Origin: Pedococcus sp. 5OH_020
GTDB lineage: Bacteria > Actinomycetota > Actinomycetes > Actinomycetales > Dermatophilaceae
Assembly: GCF_027812955.1 (NCBI RefSeq)
Contig: NZ_JAPYZV010000006.1
Span: forward strand, 266,068-330,067
DNA: 64,000 bases
Direction of reading: 5' to 3'
In this document: one piece after another, positions 1 to 10,102 of the stretch
How the letters are laid out: each line of letters opens with the position of its first letter
Numbering within the stretch: the first letter of the stretch is position 1
Program-made: the position numbers and the translations under genes
The notes under the pieces: model-generated
The model's database searches: none
What the model was told of the DNA's origin: nothing
The model's input: the letters and a program-made list of their open reading frames with translations, nothing else

Positions 1-36
1 CAGCGGATCCGGGACGTGGCGGCCAAGACCGCCTGA
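1..36 (+). CDS. smc: C-terminal end of a truncated gene, probably smc
   Basis: Only the last eleven codons and a TGA stop are inside the window. The residues QRIRDVAAKTA fit the end of an SMC chromosome-condensation ATPase, whose C-terminal strand commonly ends in SQR-(L/I)-R-(E/D). The position immediately upstream of ftsY is the usual place of smc in actinobacteria. The identification rests on that short match and on gene order, so it is moderate at best. Confidence 0.45.
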   Translation, partial: QRIRDVAAKTA

Positions 37-99
37 GCCGTGGTGGTCACCGCGGCGGGTCGATTTGAGCCTGGCTCCCGCGCAAGGCACCCTTGGGCC

Positions 100-363
100 A
101 TGGTTCCTCTCATCATCGCGATGCTGCTGTGCGTCGGTCTCGCCGTGGCCGTCGTGGCGCTCGTCGCCGTGCCGGCCCGCCGCGAGGGCCGTGACCTCCT
201 CACGCCGCAGGGCGAGGAGATCGTCGCCCTCGTGCGGGAGAAGACCGAGACGACCATCGACAAGACGGGCGACGTGCTGACAGCCACGCGCGACAAGGTC
301 GCCGAGACGGTGACCTCCGTGGCGTCCAACGGTGACGAGGCTGAGCGCCGCCAGGTCAGCTGA
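100..363 (+). CDS. small single-pass membrane protein
   Basis: This is an 87-residue protein of unknown function. A hydrophobic helix occupies about residues 2-26. A basic stretch (PARREGR) and a charged, probably helical tail rich in K, E, T and D follow, predicting an N-terminal anchor with a soluble coiled tail. I chose the ATG at 100 because the membrane helix begins there. An in-frame GTG at 40, three bases after the preceding stop, would add 20 residues and is possible. It sits between smc and ftsY and may be cotranscribed with smc. No enzymatic motif is visible. Confidence 0.6.
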   Translation: MVPLIIAMLLCVGLAVAVVALVAVPARREGRDLLTPQGEEIVALVREKTETTIDKTGDVLTATRDKVAETVTSVASNGDEAERRQVS

Positions 364-395
364 GCCGCCCGTCGGCCCAGGTCAGTGCCACTTTG

Positions 396-433
396 CCGCC
401 AGCGCCCATGACATTTGTCATGGGCGCTGGCGG
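396..433. terminator. perfect 18-bp inverted repeat, terminator or operator
   Basis: The arms CCGCCAGCGCCCATGACA and its exact complement are separated by only two bases (TT). It lies 33 bases after the small membrane-protein gene and 66 before the propeller gene. It has no T tract. Its centre, ATGACATTTGTCAT, also looks like a dimeric regulator site, so either role is possible. Confidence 0.55.
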
Positions 434-498
434 TGTTCCCCGGGGATGCTTGCCCGGGCCCGACCGGGCCGTGCAGCACCTCTCGGAGGAGAACGCGG

Positions 499-3189
499 AT
501 GGCATCACTCAGTGTCCGCACCCGTCGGCTGATCGCCGGTGGATGCGGAATGGCCCTCGTCGCTGGGGCCGCAGCCGGCTTCGCAGGGCGCCATGAGCTC
601 AACGAAGCATGGCTGAAGTACCAGTGGCGGGACCGTCACTACAACGCGGCAGTCATGGAGAAGGCCCTCATGATCGCCGGCGGCAACCCGGCCGAGGCTC
701 AGAACGAGTCCAAGGAAGCCGCCACCATCGCAGAGCAGTTCGCGCAGGCGCGGACCGCGCCGGGCATCGTCGCTCCCGGGGCCTACGGCAGTGCCTACAC
801 CCAGCTCCAGTCGCTGCCCCGTACGGCGGGCTCCTGGCGTGAGGTCACCAAGGTGCCCTACAACGCCGACGACCCCCGCTACCGGGACTGGAACTCGAAC
901 TCCTCCGGTGGCGCCGGGTATGTCACCGGTCGGGTGACCGGGCTCGCCGCTGACTCCAGCGACCACGTGTATGCAGCGGGCGCGAACGGCGGCGTATGGC
1001 GCTCCTCCCAGGGCGGCGGCGCCTGGACGCCGATCGCGGACTCGCTGCCCTCCCTCAGTGGAGGAGACCTGCGGCTCGCCGGCGACAGCTCGCTCTGGTA
1101 CGCCACCGGCGAGGCAAACACGGGTGGCACCTCGTACGTCGGTGCGGGGGTCTTCCGGCTGGACAACCCCGCCACGGGCACCTTCGCCCCGACCGACCGG
1201 GTCGGCGGCAAGGAGCTGGAGTCCACCACCATCGGTCGCATCAGGTTCGGCGGTAGCACCGTCTTCGCCGCCACGAACCGCGGCATCTGGTATCACGCCC
1301 AGGGCACGAAGGCCGGCGCCTGGACCTTCGCGTTCGCGCCGAACATGTCGTGGATGCCGCAGATCAAGGACGATGCCGGCACGACGCTGGTACCCGCAGG
1401 GTCCAACTGGTCCGGCGACACCGCGTCCGGAGCGACCAACGCGGCATACAAGAACATCGTGAACGACATCGCTGTCGACCCGGCCAACCCGAAGCACGTC
1501 ATCGCCGCCATCGGGTGGCGCTCGGGCGACACCTACAACGGCTTCTACGAGACGTCGGACTTCACCCAAGGCCCCTCAAGCTGGCACAAGCTGCCGGTGA
1601 CGCTGGGCGGCATCACGAACACCTCGGACGTGGGCTACACGACGTTCGCCTTCAGCAAGAGCGGTGACCGGCTCTACGCCCTGGTACAGCAGCCGAGCAA
1701 GATCAACGCCTCGTCCTCGCTGGCCGGGATCTTCGTCTCCAAGACGGGTTCGCCGAGCGGTCCGTGGAACAAGATCGCCGACACCCAGCAGCTGCACAAC
1801 AGCGGGTCCGCGCTGGACCGCAAGGGGTATGGCGTCGGTGTGCAGGCCTGGTACAACCAGTTCCTGCAGGTCGACCCCACCAACCGCGACCATGTCTGGG
1901 CCGGGCTGGAGGAGGTCTTCGAGACCAAGGACGCCGGGTCCCACTGGTCGGCCGTGTCGCCGTACTGGAACTTCGGCTTCCCGTGCTGGAGCCTCGACGA
2001 CGCCAAGAACACCTGCCCGCTCGCGGGCCACTCCGACCAGCACTCGGTCGCCATCGGCACCAAGGCAGGCAAGCAGTTCGTCTTCTTCGGCAACGACGGA
2101 GGCGTCTACCGGCGCCCGGTCAACGGGCAGGTCAACGCCAACGGCAACGCGACCGACCTCGAGTCGGTGACCACGGACGGCACCATGGACGCGCTGCAGT
2201 ACTACTCGGCGTCGGTCGGCAAGGACACCAGGAACGGCACGGGGGTCGTCCTGTCGGGTGGCCTCCAGGACAACGGGGTCTCGAACCTCTTCAGGGTCCA
2301 GCCGGACGGGTCCAACGGCGACACCGAGATGGGGTCGAGCTTCGGCGGGGACGGCGGTGACGGGGCCGCCGATCCGCGCAACGGCTGCAACCAGCTGCAG
2401 GAGTACGTCAACCTGGCGGTGAAGATCACCAACACCTGCGCGCTGAACAAGGGTGCCCTCAGCGTGGACCAGGCGACCTCCTGGTCGCTGGACCCCGGTG
2501 ACCCCTCGCCGAGGTTCATCGCTCCGATCGCGCTGGACTCCGGCAACCCGGACCACTTCGTCTTCGGTGGCCGGTACGTCTACACGGGGACGAAGGGCTG
2601 GACGGCCACGCGCAGCGCCTCGGACCTCGACAAGGCCTTCGACCTCGGCACCGGGCACTCGGCCACCGCCGTGTCGATGCACAACGGCGTGTCGTACGTG
2701 TCCTGGTGTGGTCCCTGCAACAACGCCGGGTTCACCCGGGGGATCGCGACGAACGCGGGCGGCCAGTGGCACCAGCTCACGCTGGGCACCTCCTTCCCGA
2801 ACCGGTTCGTCCAGGGGCTGGCCATCGACGCCACGAACACCGACCACGCGTATGCCGCGGTCAACGGCTTCTCCCGTCGGTTCACCGAAGGCCCGGGGGC
2901 CGGCGTCGGACACCTGTACGAGACGACGGACGGCGGTGCCCACTGGAACGACATCAGTGCCAACCTGCCCGACGTGCCGGCGAGCAGCGTCAAGCGGCTG
3001 TCCACCGGCGCGCTCGTCCTGGGCACCGACCTGGCGGCGTTCTACCGGGCACCGGGCGCCACCACCTGGCAGGTGCTCGGGACCGGGCTGCCCCTCACGG
3101 TGGTCATGAAGGTCGAGGCAGCACCTGACGGCAACCTGTACGCGGCGACCCACGGGCGCGGGATCTGGAGCATCCCCGCTCCGCGCTGA
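499..3189 (+). CDS. secreted beta-propeller protein with Asp-box (BNR) repeats
   Basis: This 896-residue protein is predicted to be exported. The N-terminus has a twin-arginine-like stretch (TRRLIAGG) and a hydrophobic segment to about residue 30. The body contains repeated sialidase-type Asp-boxes, S/T-x-D/Q-x-G-x-x-W, near residues 165-180, 475 and 808, and ends with HGRGIWSIPAPR, the closing blade motif typical of sortilin/GH74-like propellers. The ATG at 499 is preceded by a strong GGAGGA at 485-490, so longer in-frame starts are unlikely. The catalytic residues of a particular glycosidase family could not be recognised, so substrate and activity are unknown. It is flanked by strong hairpins on both sides and probably forms its own transcription unit between smc and ftsY. 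Confidence 0.75.
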   Translation: MASLSVRTRRLIAGGCGMALVAGAAAGFAGRHELNEAWLKYQWRDRHYNAAVMEKALMIAGGNPAEAQNESKEAATIAEQFAQARTAPGIVAPGAYGSAYTQLQSLPRTAGSWREVTKVPYNADDPRYRDWNSNSSGGAGYVTGRVTGLAADSSDHVYAAGANGGVWRSSQGGGAWTPIADSLPSLSGGDLRLAGDSSLWYATGEANTGGTSYVGAGVFRLDNPATGTFAPTDRVGGKELESTTIGRIRFGGSTVFAATNRGIWYHAQGTKAGAWTFAFAPNMSWMPQIKDDAGTTLVPAGSNWSGDTASGATNAAYKNIVNDIAVDPANPKHVIAAIGWRSGDTYNGFYETSDFTQGPSSWHKLPVTLGGITNTSDVGYTTFAFSKSGDRLYALVQQPSKINASSSLAGIFVSKTGSPSGPWNKIADTQQLHNSGSALDRKGYGVGVQAWYNQFLQVDPTNRDHVWAGLEEVFETKDAGSHWSAVSPYWNFGFPCWSLDDAKNTCPLAGHSDQHSVAIGTKAGKQFVFFGNDGGVYRRPVNGQVNANGNATDLESVTTDGTMDALQYYSASVGKDTRNGTGVVLSGGLQDNGVSNLFRVQPDGSNGDTEMGSSFGGDGGDGAADPRNGCNQLQEYVNLAVKITNTCALNKGALSVDQATSWSLDPGDPSPRFIAPIALDSGNPDHFVFGGRYVYTGTKGWTATRSASDLDKAFDLGTGHSATAVSMHNGVSYVSWCGPCNNAGFTRGIATNAGGQWHQLTLGTSFPNRFVQGLAIDATNTDHAYAAVNGFSRRFTEGPGAGVGHLYETTDGGAHWNDISANLPDVPASSVKRLSTGALVLGTDLAAFYRAPGATTWQVLGTGLPLTVVMKVEAAPDGNLYAATHGRGIWSIPAPR

Positions 3190-3211
3190 CCGCTCGCTGT
3201 GCACCCACCGG

Positions 3212-3242
3212 AGGCCCCGGCCGCGTGAGGCGGCCGGGGCCT
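3212..3242 (+). terminator. hairpin terminator after the propeller gene
   Basis: A perfect 13-bp GC-rich stem (AGGCCCCGGCCGC and complement) closes a GTGAG loop 23 bases after the propeller stop codon. There is no long T run, as usual in high-GC actinobacteria. It separates the propeller gene from ftsY. Confidence 0.7.
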
Positions 3243-3270
3243 TCCGCGTCGTGATGAGAGGATGGCGCGC

Positions 3271-4473
3271 GTGATCGATCAGCTGTGGGAATGGGTTGTC
3301 ATCGCCATCGGCATCCTCGTGGTGCTCGGTGGCCTGCTCGTCGGGCTCATGCGTGGCCGGGGAGGCCGCAGCCGGTCCGCACCGGCGCCGGGACGCGGGA
3401 CCGACGTACTGCCCGGCGTGGGAGACGACGCCGAGCCACCGCGGGACGCGCCGAAGAGGTCGGTGCAGGACGCGGGATCGGTCGACACGCTGCCGGCCCC
3501 GGAGGAGTCGCTCGCGACCCCCGCCCCGGCGCCGACCATCGAACGTCCGGAGTCCGCCCGAGGACGCCTGACCCGGTTGCGGGCGCGGCTCGCCCGGTCG
3601 AACTCGGCGCTCGGGCAGGGCCTGCTGGCCCTGCTGTCCCGGGGGGGGTTGGACGAGGAGGCATGGGAAGAGGTCGAGGACACCCTGATCCGCTCGGACC
3701 TCGGCGTGGAGGCCACCACGGAGCTGGTGGACAGCCTGCGCGCCAAGGTCAAGGTCGAGGGCACCACGGATGAGGCCACCGTCCGGGGGTGGCTGCGCGA
3801 GGACCTGCTCCGCCTCGTCGACCCGTCACTGGACCGCACCGTGGCCAGCAGCCGGGCGCAGGGACGGCCCGCGGTGGTCCTCGTCGTGGGGGTCAACGGG
3901 ACCGGCAAGACGACGACCGTGGGAAAGCTCGCCAGGGTGCTCGTGGCGGAGGACAAGGACGTCGTTCTCGGCGCCGCCGACACCTTCCGCGCTGCCGCGG
4001 CGGACCAGCTGGAGACCTGGGGCACCCGGGTAGGGGTGCCGACGGTGCGCTCGGACCGCGACGGGGCGGACCCGGCGGCCGTAGCGTTCGACGCGGTGAA
4101 GGCAGGCGCCGAGATGGAGGCTGACGTCGTCCTGGTCGACACTGCCGGGCGGCTGCACAACAAGGTCGGACTGATGGACGAGCTGGCCAAGGTCAAGCGG
4201 GTCATCGAGAAGCAGAGCCCGATCGACGAGGTCCTGCTCGTCCTCGACGCCACGACCGGACAGAACGGGCTGCGCCAGGCGGAGGTCTTCGCCCAGGTGG
4301 TGGACGTCACCGGGATCGTGCTCACCAAGCTGGACGGGACGGCCAAGGGGGGCATCGTCGTCTCGGTCCAGCGCAAGCTGGGGGTGCCCGTCAAGCTCGT
4401 GGGGCTGGGCGAGGGGCCGGACGACCTTGCCCCGTTCGACCCGGAGGCGTTCGTCGACGCTCTGCTTGACTGA
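3271..4473 (+). CDS. ftsY: signal recognition particle receptor FtsY
   Basis: FtsY is the membrane receptor GTPase that docks SRP-ribosome complexes at the Sec translocon, working with Ffh encoded at 12697. The 400-residue protein begins with a hydrophobic anchor (about residues 8-27), typical of actinobacterial FtsY. A low-complexity acidic/proline linker and the NG domain follow. The GTPase motifs are GVNGTGKTTT near residue 207, DTFRAAAADQ near 235, DTAGRLHN near 289 and TKLDGTAKGG near 351. I placed the start at GTG 3271 because GAGGAT (3258-3263) lies 7 bases upstream and could be a -10 box for a leaderless message. ATG 3262 is the alternative. Its 3' end overlaps the convergent gene by 83 bases. 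Confidence 0.96.
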   Translation: MIDQLWEWVVIAIGILVVLGGLLVGLMRGRGGRSRSAPAPGRGTDVLPGVGDDAEPPRDAPKRSVQDAGSVDTLPAPEESLATPAPAPTIERPESARGRLTRLRARLARSNSALGQGLLALLSRGGLDEEAWEEVEDTLIRSDLGVEATTELVDSLRAKVKVEGTTDEATVRGWLREDLLRLVDPSLDRTVASSRAQGRPAVVLVVGVNGTGKTTTVGKLARVLVAEDKDVVLGAADTFRAAAADQLETWGTRVGVPTVRSDRDGADPAAVAFDAVKAGAEMEADVVLVDTAGRLHNKVGLMDELAKVKRVIEKQSPIDEVLLVLDATTGQNGLRQAEVFAQVVDVTGIVLTKLDGTAKGGIVVSVQRKLGVPVKLVGLGEGPDDLAPFDPEAFVDALLD

Positions 4474-5914
4474 GCGACACCGGTCCACTGAGCGAAACCG
4501 GATCCAGGAACTCCCCGGCGAGCTCCCGGTGCCACCACGCGCCGGTTCCTCGCCGCTCGCGCCACGTCGTGAACCGGTACCGGTAGAGCCGCGCACGCAC
4601 GACCTCGGGTGGGCTGTCGGGGAAGGGGTTGTACCTCAGCAGCCGTAGCGTGGTGCGGTCGTTGTGCAGCAGCTTGAGCGCGAGGCGGGAGAACCAGGGA
4701 CGCGCGTACGCGGGTGACAGCGCGGCGAACCACATCAGCCAGTCCAGGCGCAGGTGGTAAGGCGCGTACTGGCGCGGCCTGCGACGGGGGTCTCCCGGCT
4801 TTCCCTTGAACTCGTACTCCCGCCACCCCAGCAGGCCCTCCAGCGACCGTCGCGCGCCTTCGACCACGATCTCGTACCGCACCTTCGTGACACTTCCGAA
4901 CGCGCCATACGTGTTCACCAGGTGCAGGGGGTCGAACGACGCGTTCATGGCCTGGCGGCCCGAGAGCAGGTTCCGCGCCGGCCGGTAGCTGAGCACGACC
5001 ACGAGAACGAGCACCGCGCAGACGAGCACCACCCACCACAGCGGCATCCGTCCTCCATCCGCGGGCGGTCGGGCTGCCAACACCAGGCTCCAGAACCGGT
5101 CCGGTACGGCAGGGAGCGCCAGCACGATCGCCGTCCAGTTGAGCCAGGAGAAGTTGCCGCTCAGGACGAGCCAGAGCTGGGTCAGCACCATGACGCCGGC
5201 GCACGCGCCTGCCACCGGCTGGGGGAGGAAGAGCCCGAAGGGAAGCACGAGCTGTGTCAGGTGGTTGGCAGCCACCTCCACCCGGTGTAGGGGCTTGGGA
5301 AGGTGGTGGAACCACCAGCTGAGCGGTCCCGGCATGGGCTGCGTCTCGTGGTGGAAGTCCAGGCACGTCAGGTCGCGCCAGCAGCGGTCGCCCCGGAGCT
5401 TGATCAGCCCCGCCCCGAACTCCAGGCGGAAGAGCAGCCACCGGACCGCGACGAGCACTGGGAAGGGTGGCGTGGTCTGGGCGTTGCCGAGGAAGACGGC
5501 CAGGAACCCCGCCTCGAGCAGCAGCGACTCCCAGCCGAAGCCATACCAGATCTGCCCCACGTTGACGATGGACAGGTACGCAGCCCACAGCAGCAGCCAC
5601 GCCAGCATCGTCAGCGGTAGGGGCAGTCGCTCCGTCACGCCGAGGAGGGTGGCCGCCGCCACGACTGCCCCGGTCCCTGCCACGACAGCGAGGAGGCGGT
5701 CCGAGTAGCGCCAGTGGAACAGGCTGGGCGACCGCCGGAACGGAACCCTGCGGACGAAGTCCGGGATAGGGGTGAGCCCTTCCGTCCCCAGCAGCGCGCG
5801 CGACTGGGTCAGGGCCACGACGAACGCGACGAGGTAGACCGCCGCCAGCCCTCGCTGGAAGGCCAGGCGGGCCAGCCAGTACCCGTCGCCCGCGAACCAC
5901 TCCACCGAGGTCAA
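4391..5914 (-). CDS. lipase maturation factor family membrane protein
   Basis: The 507-residue polytopic protein matches the lipase maturation factor (LMF1-like) family. It has an opening YWLARLAFQR and later motifs GLIKLRGD, a W-rich segment with FHHETQPMPGP, and NGxFSWLNW-type helices. In animals LMF1 assists folding of secreted lipases. The role of bacterial members is not settled. Multiple hydrophobic segments span residues 20-310, followed by a soluble basic domain. The start is ambiguous: TTG 5914 gives the longest form, while GTG at about 5905 is possible. The 3' end runs 83 bases into ftsY on the other strand. It is divergent from the HTTM gene pair at 5999-7443, another membrane system, which suggests a shared envelope function. 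Confidence 0.8.
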   Translation of the reverse strand: MTSVEWFAGDGYWLARLAFQRGLAAVYLVAFVVALTQSRALLGTEGLTPIPDFVRRVPFRRSPSLFHWRYSDRLLAVVAGTGAVVAAATLLGVTERLPLPLTMLAWLLLWAAYLSIVNVGQIWYGFGWESLLLEAGFLAVFLGNAQTTPPFPVLVAVRWLLFRLEFGAGLIKLRGDRCWRDLTCLDFHHETQPMPGPLSWWFHHLPKPLHRVEVAANHLTQLVLPFGLFLPQPVAGACAGVMVLTQLWLVLSGNFSWLNWTAIVLALPAVPDRFWSLVLAARPPADGGRMPLWWVVLVCAVLVLVVVLSYRPARNLLSGRQAMNASFDPLHLVNTYGAFGSVTKVRYEIVVEGARRSLEGLLGWREYEFKGKPGDPRRRPRQYAPYHLRLDWLMWFAALSPAYARPWFSRLALKLLHNDRTTLRLLRYNPFPDSPPEVVRARLYRYRFTTWRERRGTGAWWHRELAGEFLDPVSLSGPVSLSQAERRRTPPGRTGQGRPAPRPAPRA

Positions 5915-5998
5915 CGCTACGACGGCAGGCTCCTCGTCGCCTGGCGCAGCTGGCCGACGCTGCCCCTCGGCCGCGCACCGATGGCCTAGCCTGGGCCG

Positions 5999-6463
5999 GT
6001 GGACACGGGGGTCATCCGGCTCGGAGCAGCGTCGAAGGCGTGGCGGGCTGCGGTGGTGGCCATGCTCGCCGGCCTGTTCTGCGCCGGCTCCCTCGTGGGG
6101 GACGACCCGTGGTGGCCATTCGGTCCGTGGCGGATGTTCTCGACCTCACAGGCCTCGACCGGCTCGGTGGTGTCGACGGGGATCGAGGTGCAGACCGCAC
6201 AGGCGCCGCGGGACTGGGTCCCGGCGCCACTGACGCCGGACACCGTCGGTCTCAACCGAGCCGAGATCGAGGGCCGGATCCCGCAGATCGTGGCCCACCC
6301 CTCACGGCTCGGGACGCTCGCCGCCAGCCATGCCGCGCTGCGTCCCGGCGCACCGGCGTGGACCGCGCTTCGCGTCGTCCGGCGACAGATCGTGGTCGTG
6401 GACCGCAAGCCGACCGGTGAGGTGCGGCAGCAGACCCTTGCCCAGTGGTCGGCAGGCCCGTGA
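5999..6463 (+). CDS. small membrane-anchored protein upstream of HTTM gene
   Basis: This 154-residue protein has one N-terminal hydrophobic segment (about residues 14-34). An exported domain containing PFGPWRMFS follows, a segment I associate with small partners of HTTM proteins. Its function is unknown. The GTG start at 5999 lies six bases after TAGCCT (5987-5992), so the message is probably leaderless. The stop overlaps the next start by four bases (GTGA at 6460), indicating translational coupling to the HTTM gene. Confidence 0.65.
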   Translation: MDTGVIRLGAASKAWRAAVVAMLAGLFCAGSLVGDDPWWPFGPWRMFSTSQASTGSVVSTGIEVQTAQAPRDWVPAPLTPDTVGLNRAEIEGRIPQIVAHPSRLGTLAASHAALRPGAPAWTALRVVRRQIVVVDRKPTGEVRQQTLAQWSAGP

Positions 6464-7443
6464 CTGCCGACGGCCGCGTCGCCATCGACCCTCCAAGCGG
6501 CGTGGACACTTCCGGTGCCGCCGACCCTCCCGGTGCCGCCGACACGCCCGCCGGCCGCGACACCGGAGTGCGGACCCCGCGTCTGGGGCGTTGGCTGTTC
6601 GACCCGGCTCCGATGTCCCGCTTGGCAGCGCTGCGGCTGCTCGTCTTCGGCTTCGTGGTCGTGGACGTGCTCGGGCTGCACACGTCCGGCTGGTACCACG
6701 GCTGGGCCGACCCGGTCTGGTACGAGCCACTCCTGCTCGGCGACGCGCTCCACCTCCCGGCTGCATCCGTCGCGCTGGTCGAGCTGCTGAGGTGGGGCTC
6801 CGTCGCGGCCGCCCTGGCCGCGATGACCGGCCGGGCCCCACGGCTGCTCGGCTGGACGGTGGCCGTGGGGTGGACCTGGTACCAGTACGTCGCCTTCAGC
6901 TACGGCAAGGTCGACCACGACCGGGCCGACTTCGTGGTCGCCCTGGCGCTGCTGCCGACCGTGGGGCTGGCGCACCTGTCCGACCGACGCCGCAGCGAGG
7001 CGGCGGGCTTCGCCCTGAGGGCGGTGCAGCTCGCGGCTGTGGCGACGTACTTCCTGTCGGCCTGGGCCAAGGTGCGCTTCGGCGGCTGGGAGTGGGTGAA
7101 CTCCGCCACCATGGTCCGCGCCGTGGTGCGCCGCGGCACGCCGTGGGCCCGGTGGCTGCTCGACGTACCGTGGACGTTGCACTGGTTCCAGTGGGTCCTC
7201 TTCACGGCGGAGCTCACGGCGCCCGTCATCTTCCTCCTCTCCGAGCGCTGGCGCCGCAGGGCGGTCGCCGGCTGGTTCGTGTTCCACGCCATGACGTATG
7301 CCGCCATCACGATCGCCTTCTGGCCGCACCTGGTCATGATGCTCGCCTTCCTGCCGCTGGAGCGAGGGGCCGAGTGGCTGCGCGAGCGACTGCCGCGACG
7401 CGTGGCAGCCACCCTCCGGTCGGTGTCAGGGTGGTCCTCGTGA
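6460..7443 (+). CDS. HTTM-domain (vitamin K carboxylase-like) membrane protein
   Basis: The 327-residue polytopic membrane protein shows features of the HTTM family, which shares its membrane core with vitamin-K-dependent gamma-carboxylase. These are DPAPMSRLAALRLLVFG at the first helix, a conserved YGKVDHDR loop near residue 150, YFLSAWAKVRFGGWEW near 205, and a C-terminal HAMTYAAITIAFWPH helix. The true carboxylase catalytic activity is not assured for bacterial members. The N-terminal 40 residues are low complexity (P, A, G, D). It is coupled to the gene before (GTGA) and to the gene after (GTGA at 7440), so three genes form one unit divergent from the lipase maturation factor gene. Confidence 0.8.
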   Translation: MTADGRVAIDPPSGVDTSGAADPPGAADTPAGRDTGVRTPRLGRWLFDPAPMSRLAALRLLVFGFVVVDVLGLHTSGWYHGWADPVWYEPLLLGDALHLPAASVALVELLRWGSVAAALAAMTGRAPRLLGWTVAVGWTWYQYVAFSYGKVDHDRADFVVALALLPTVGLAHLSDRRRSEAAGFALRAVQLAAVATYFLSAWAKVRFGGWEWVNSATMVRAVVRRGTPWARWLLDVPWTLHWFQWVLFTAELTAPVIFLLSERWRRRAVAGWFVFHAMTYAAITIAFWPHLVMMLAFLPLERGAEWLRERLPRRVAATLRSVSGWSS

Positions 7444-8096
7444 GTCCCGGAACCACCAGAGCCGAGCACGCTGCCGCCTTCCTCTCCGCCGTGGAGGTGA
7501 CCTGGGACCTCGCCTGTGCCGAGCAGGTGAGGGACGCGTGGGCGCAGGAGAGCTCGTGCGCCGGGATGACCGTCGGCGGCCTGGCGAACCATCTGATCAA
7601 CCAAGCCGTGAACACGGCCCTGCTCCTCGGCCGGCCGCCGCAACCGGAGCCGCCGATCGCCCTGCTGGACCACTACCACCGCGCCGCCTGGGTCTCCGCC
7701 TCGCCCGACGACGACGTCAACGTCGCCATCCGCGACGGGGACAACGCCCGGGCCGAGGCAGGACGGGACGTGGTGCTGGCACGGGCGCGCGAGGCGATCG
7801 ACCGGTTGCCCGCTGCGCTGGGGGCGCAGCGCGAGCCCGACACGGTGCTCATCCCCTGGCAGGGGTGGGCGCTGTCCACGCAGGACTTCCTCACGACCCG
7901 GATGATGGAGATGGTCGTCCACGGGGACGATCTCGCGTCCAGTGTCGGGCTCGAGACGCCCCAGTACGGTGAAGCAGTGCTCGGGCCCGTGCTCGGCCTG
8001 CTCACCGGCGTGGCGGTGCGGCGACACGGAGAGGCGGCAGTGGTGCGTGCCCTCAGCCGCCCACAGCGCGCACCCGCGACCGTGTCGGCCTTCTGA
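7440..8096 (+). CDS. mycothiol-dependent maleylpyruvate isomerase-like (DinB fold) protein
   Basis: The 218-residue protein resembles the MDMPI/DinB-like metal-binding four-helix family of actinobacteria. It has an N-terminal segment with ATWDLACAEQV-type helix, MTVGGLANHLINQA around residue 42 carrying the first metal His, and TRMMEMVVHGDDLASSVG near residue 155 carrying the C-terminal His-x3-D. Such proteins use mycothiol or act as uncharacterised metalloenzymes. The substrate is unknown. The GTG start overlaps the HTTM stop by four bases, which indicates coupling. GTG 7431 is an alternative start. Confidence 0.65.
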   Translation: MSPGTTRAEHAAAFLSAVEVTWDLACAEQVRDAWAQESSCAGMTVGGLANHLINQAVNTALLLGRPPQPEPPIALLDHYHRAAWVSASPDDDVNVAIRDGDNARAEAGRDVVLARAREAIDRLPAALGAQREPDTVLIPWQGWALSTQDFLTTRMMEMVVHGDDLASSVGLETPQYGEAVLGPVLGLLTGVAVRRHGEAAVVRALSRPQRAPATVSAF

Positions 8097-8165
8097 GAGG
8101 CGGCCGGTCCAGGATGCGAGACGGTGGCCGCGCCTTTACCTGATGCTTACGGTCGTGGGACCGCG

Positions 8166-8203
8166 CTAACACGGCTGTAACACAGGAAGGCGCTGCCGGA
8201 AAC
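8166..8203 (+). promoter_or_regulatory. GlnR-type four-box operator before amt
   Basis: The boxes CTAAC (8166), GTAAC (8177), AGGCG (8188) and GAAAC (8199) are each separated by exactly six bases. This is the a1-b1-a2-b2 spacing of actinobacterial GlnR sites (gTnAC-n6-GaAAc repeated). The third box is degenerate. The site ends 23 bases before the amt start. The same architecture occurs before glnD at 10051. Confidence 0.75.
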
Positions 8204-8226
8204 CGCCGCCCTGCACAGTTCTGGCC

Positions 8227-9977
<1,751 letters not shown>

Positions 9978-9997
9978 CCGGCCTGCCCCAGACAGCG

Positions 9998-10031
9998 GTG
10001 GCGCCCAGAGTCAGAAGGCTCTGGGCGCCAC
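9998..10031 (+). terminator. hairpin terminator after glnK
   Basis: A perfect 13-bp stem (GTGGCGCCCAGAG and complement) with an 8-base loop starts 20 bases after the glnK stop. It ends the amt-glnK unit, so glnD, with its own GlnR-type box, is transcribed separately. Confidence 0.75.
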
Positions 10032-10050
10032 TGCCTGCCGTCCGGGACGG

Positions 10051-10088
10051 CTAACACACACGTAACACACGCGCGCACTCTCCGAAAC
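10051..10088 (+). promoter_or_regulatory. GlnR-type four-box operator before glnD
   Basis: CTAAC (10051), GTAAC (10062), GCGCA (10073) and GAAAC (10084) occur at exact 11-base intervals, the same geometry as the site upstream of amt. Both copies share GCTAACAC, GTAACACA and GAAACCG at identical positions. The site ends 14 bases before the glnD start, so a promoter must overlap or lie upstream of it. Confidence 0.75.
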
Positions 10089-10102
10089 CGCGGGGAGCGA
10101 CA

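Noticed and set aside
505..3204. Long reverse-strand frames opposite the propeller gene
   Set aside because: They are compositional shadows typical of high-GC genes, rich in Arg, Gly, Val and Pro, with no start signal or family motif.
3279..5978. An 899-codon reverse frame across ftsY and the membrane gene
   Set aside because: It runs in a different frame from the LMF-like protein and is a low-complexity Arg/Ser/Pro shadow.
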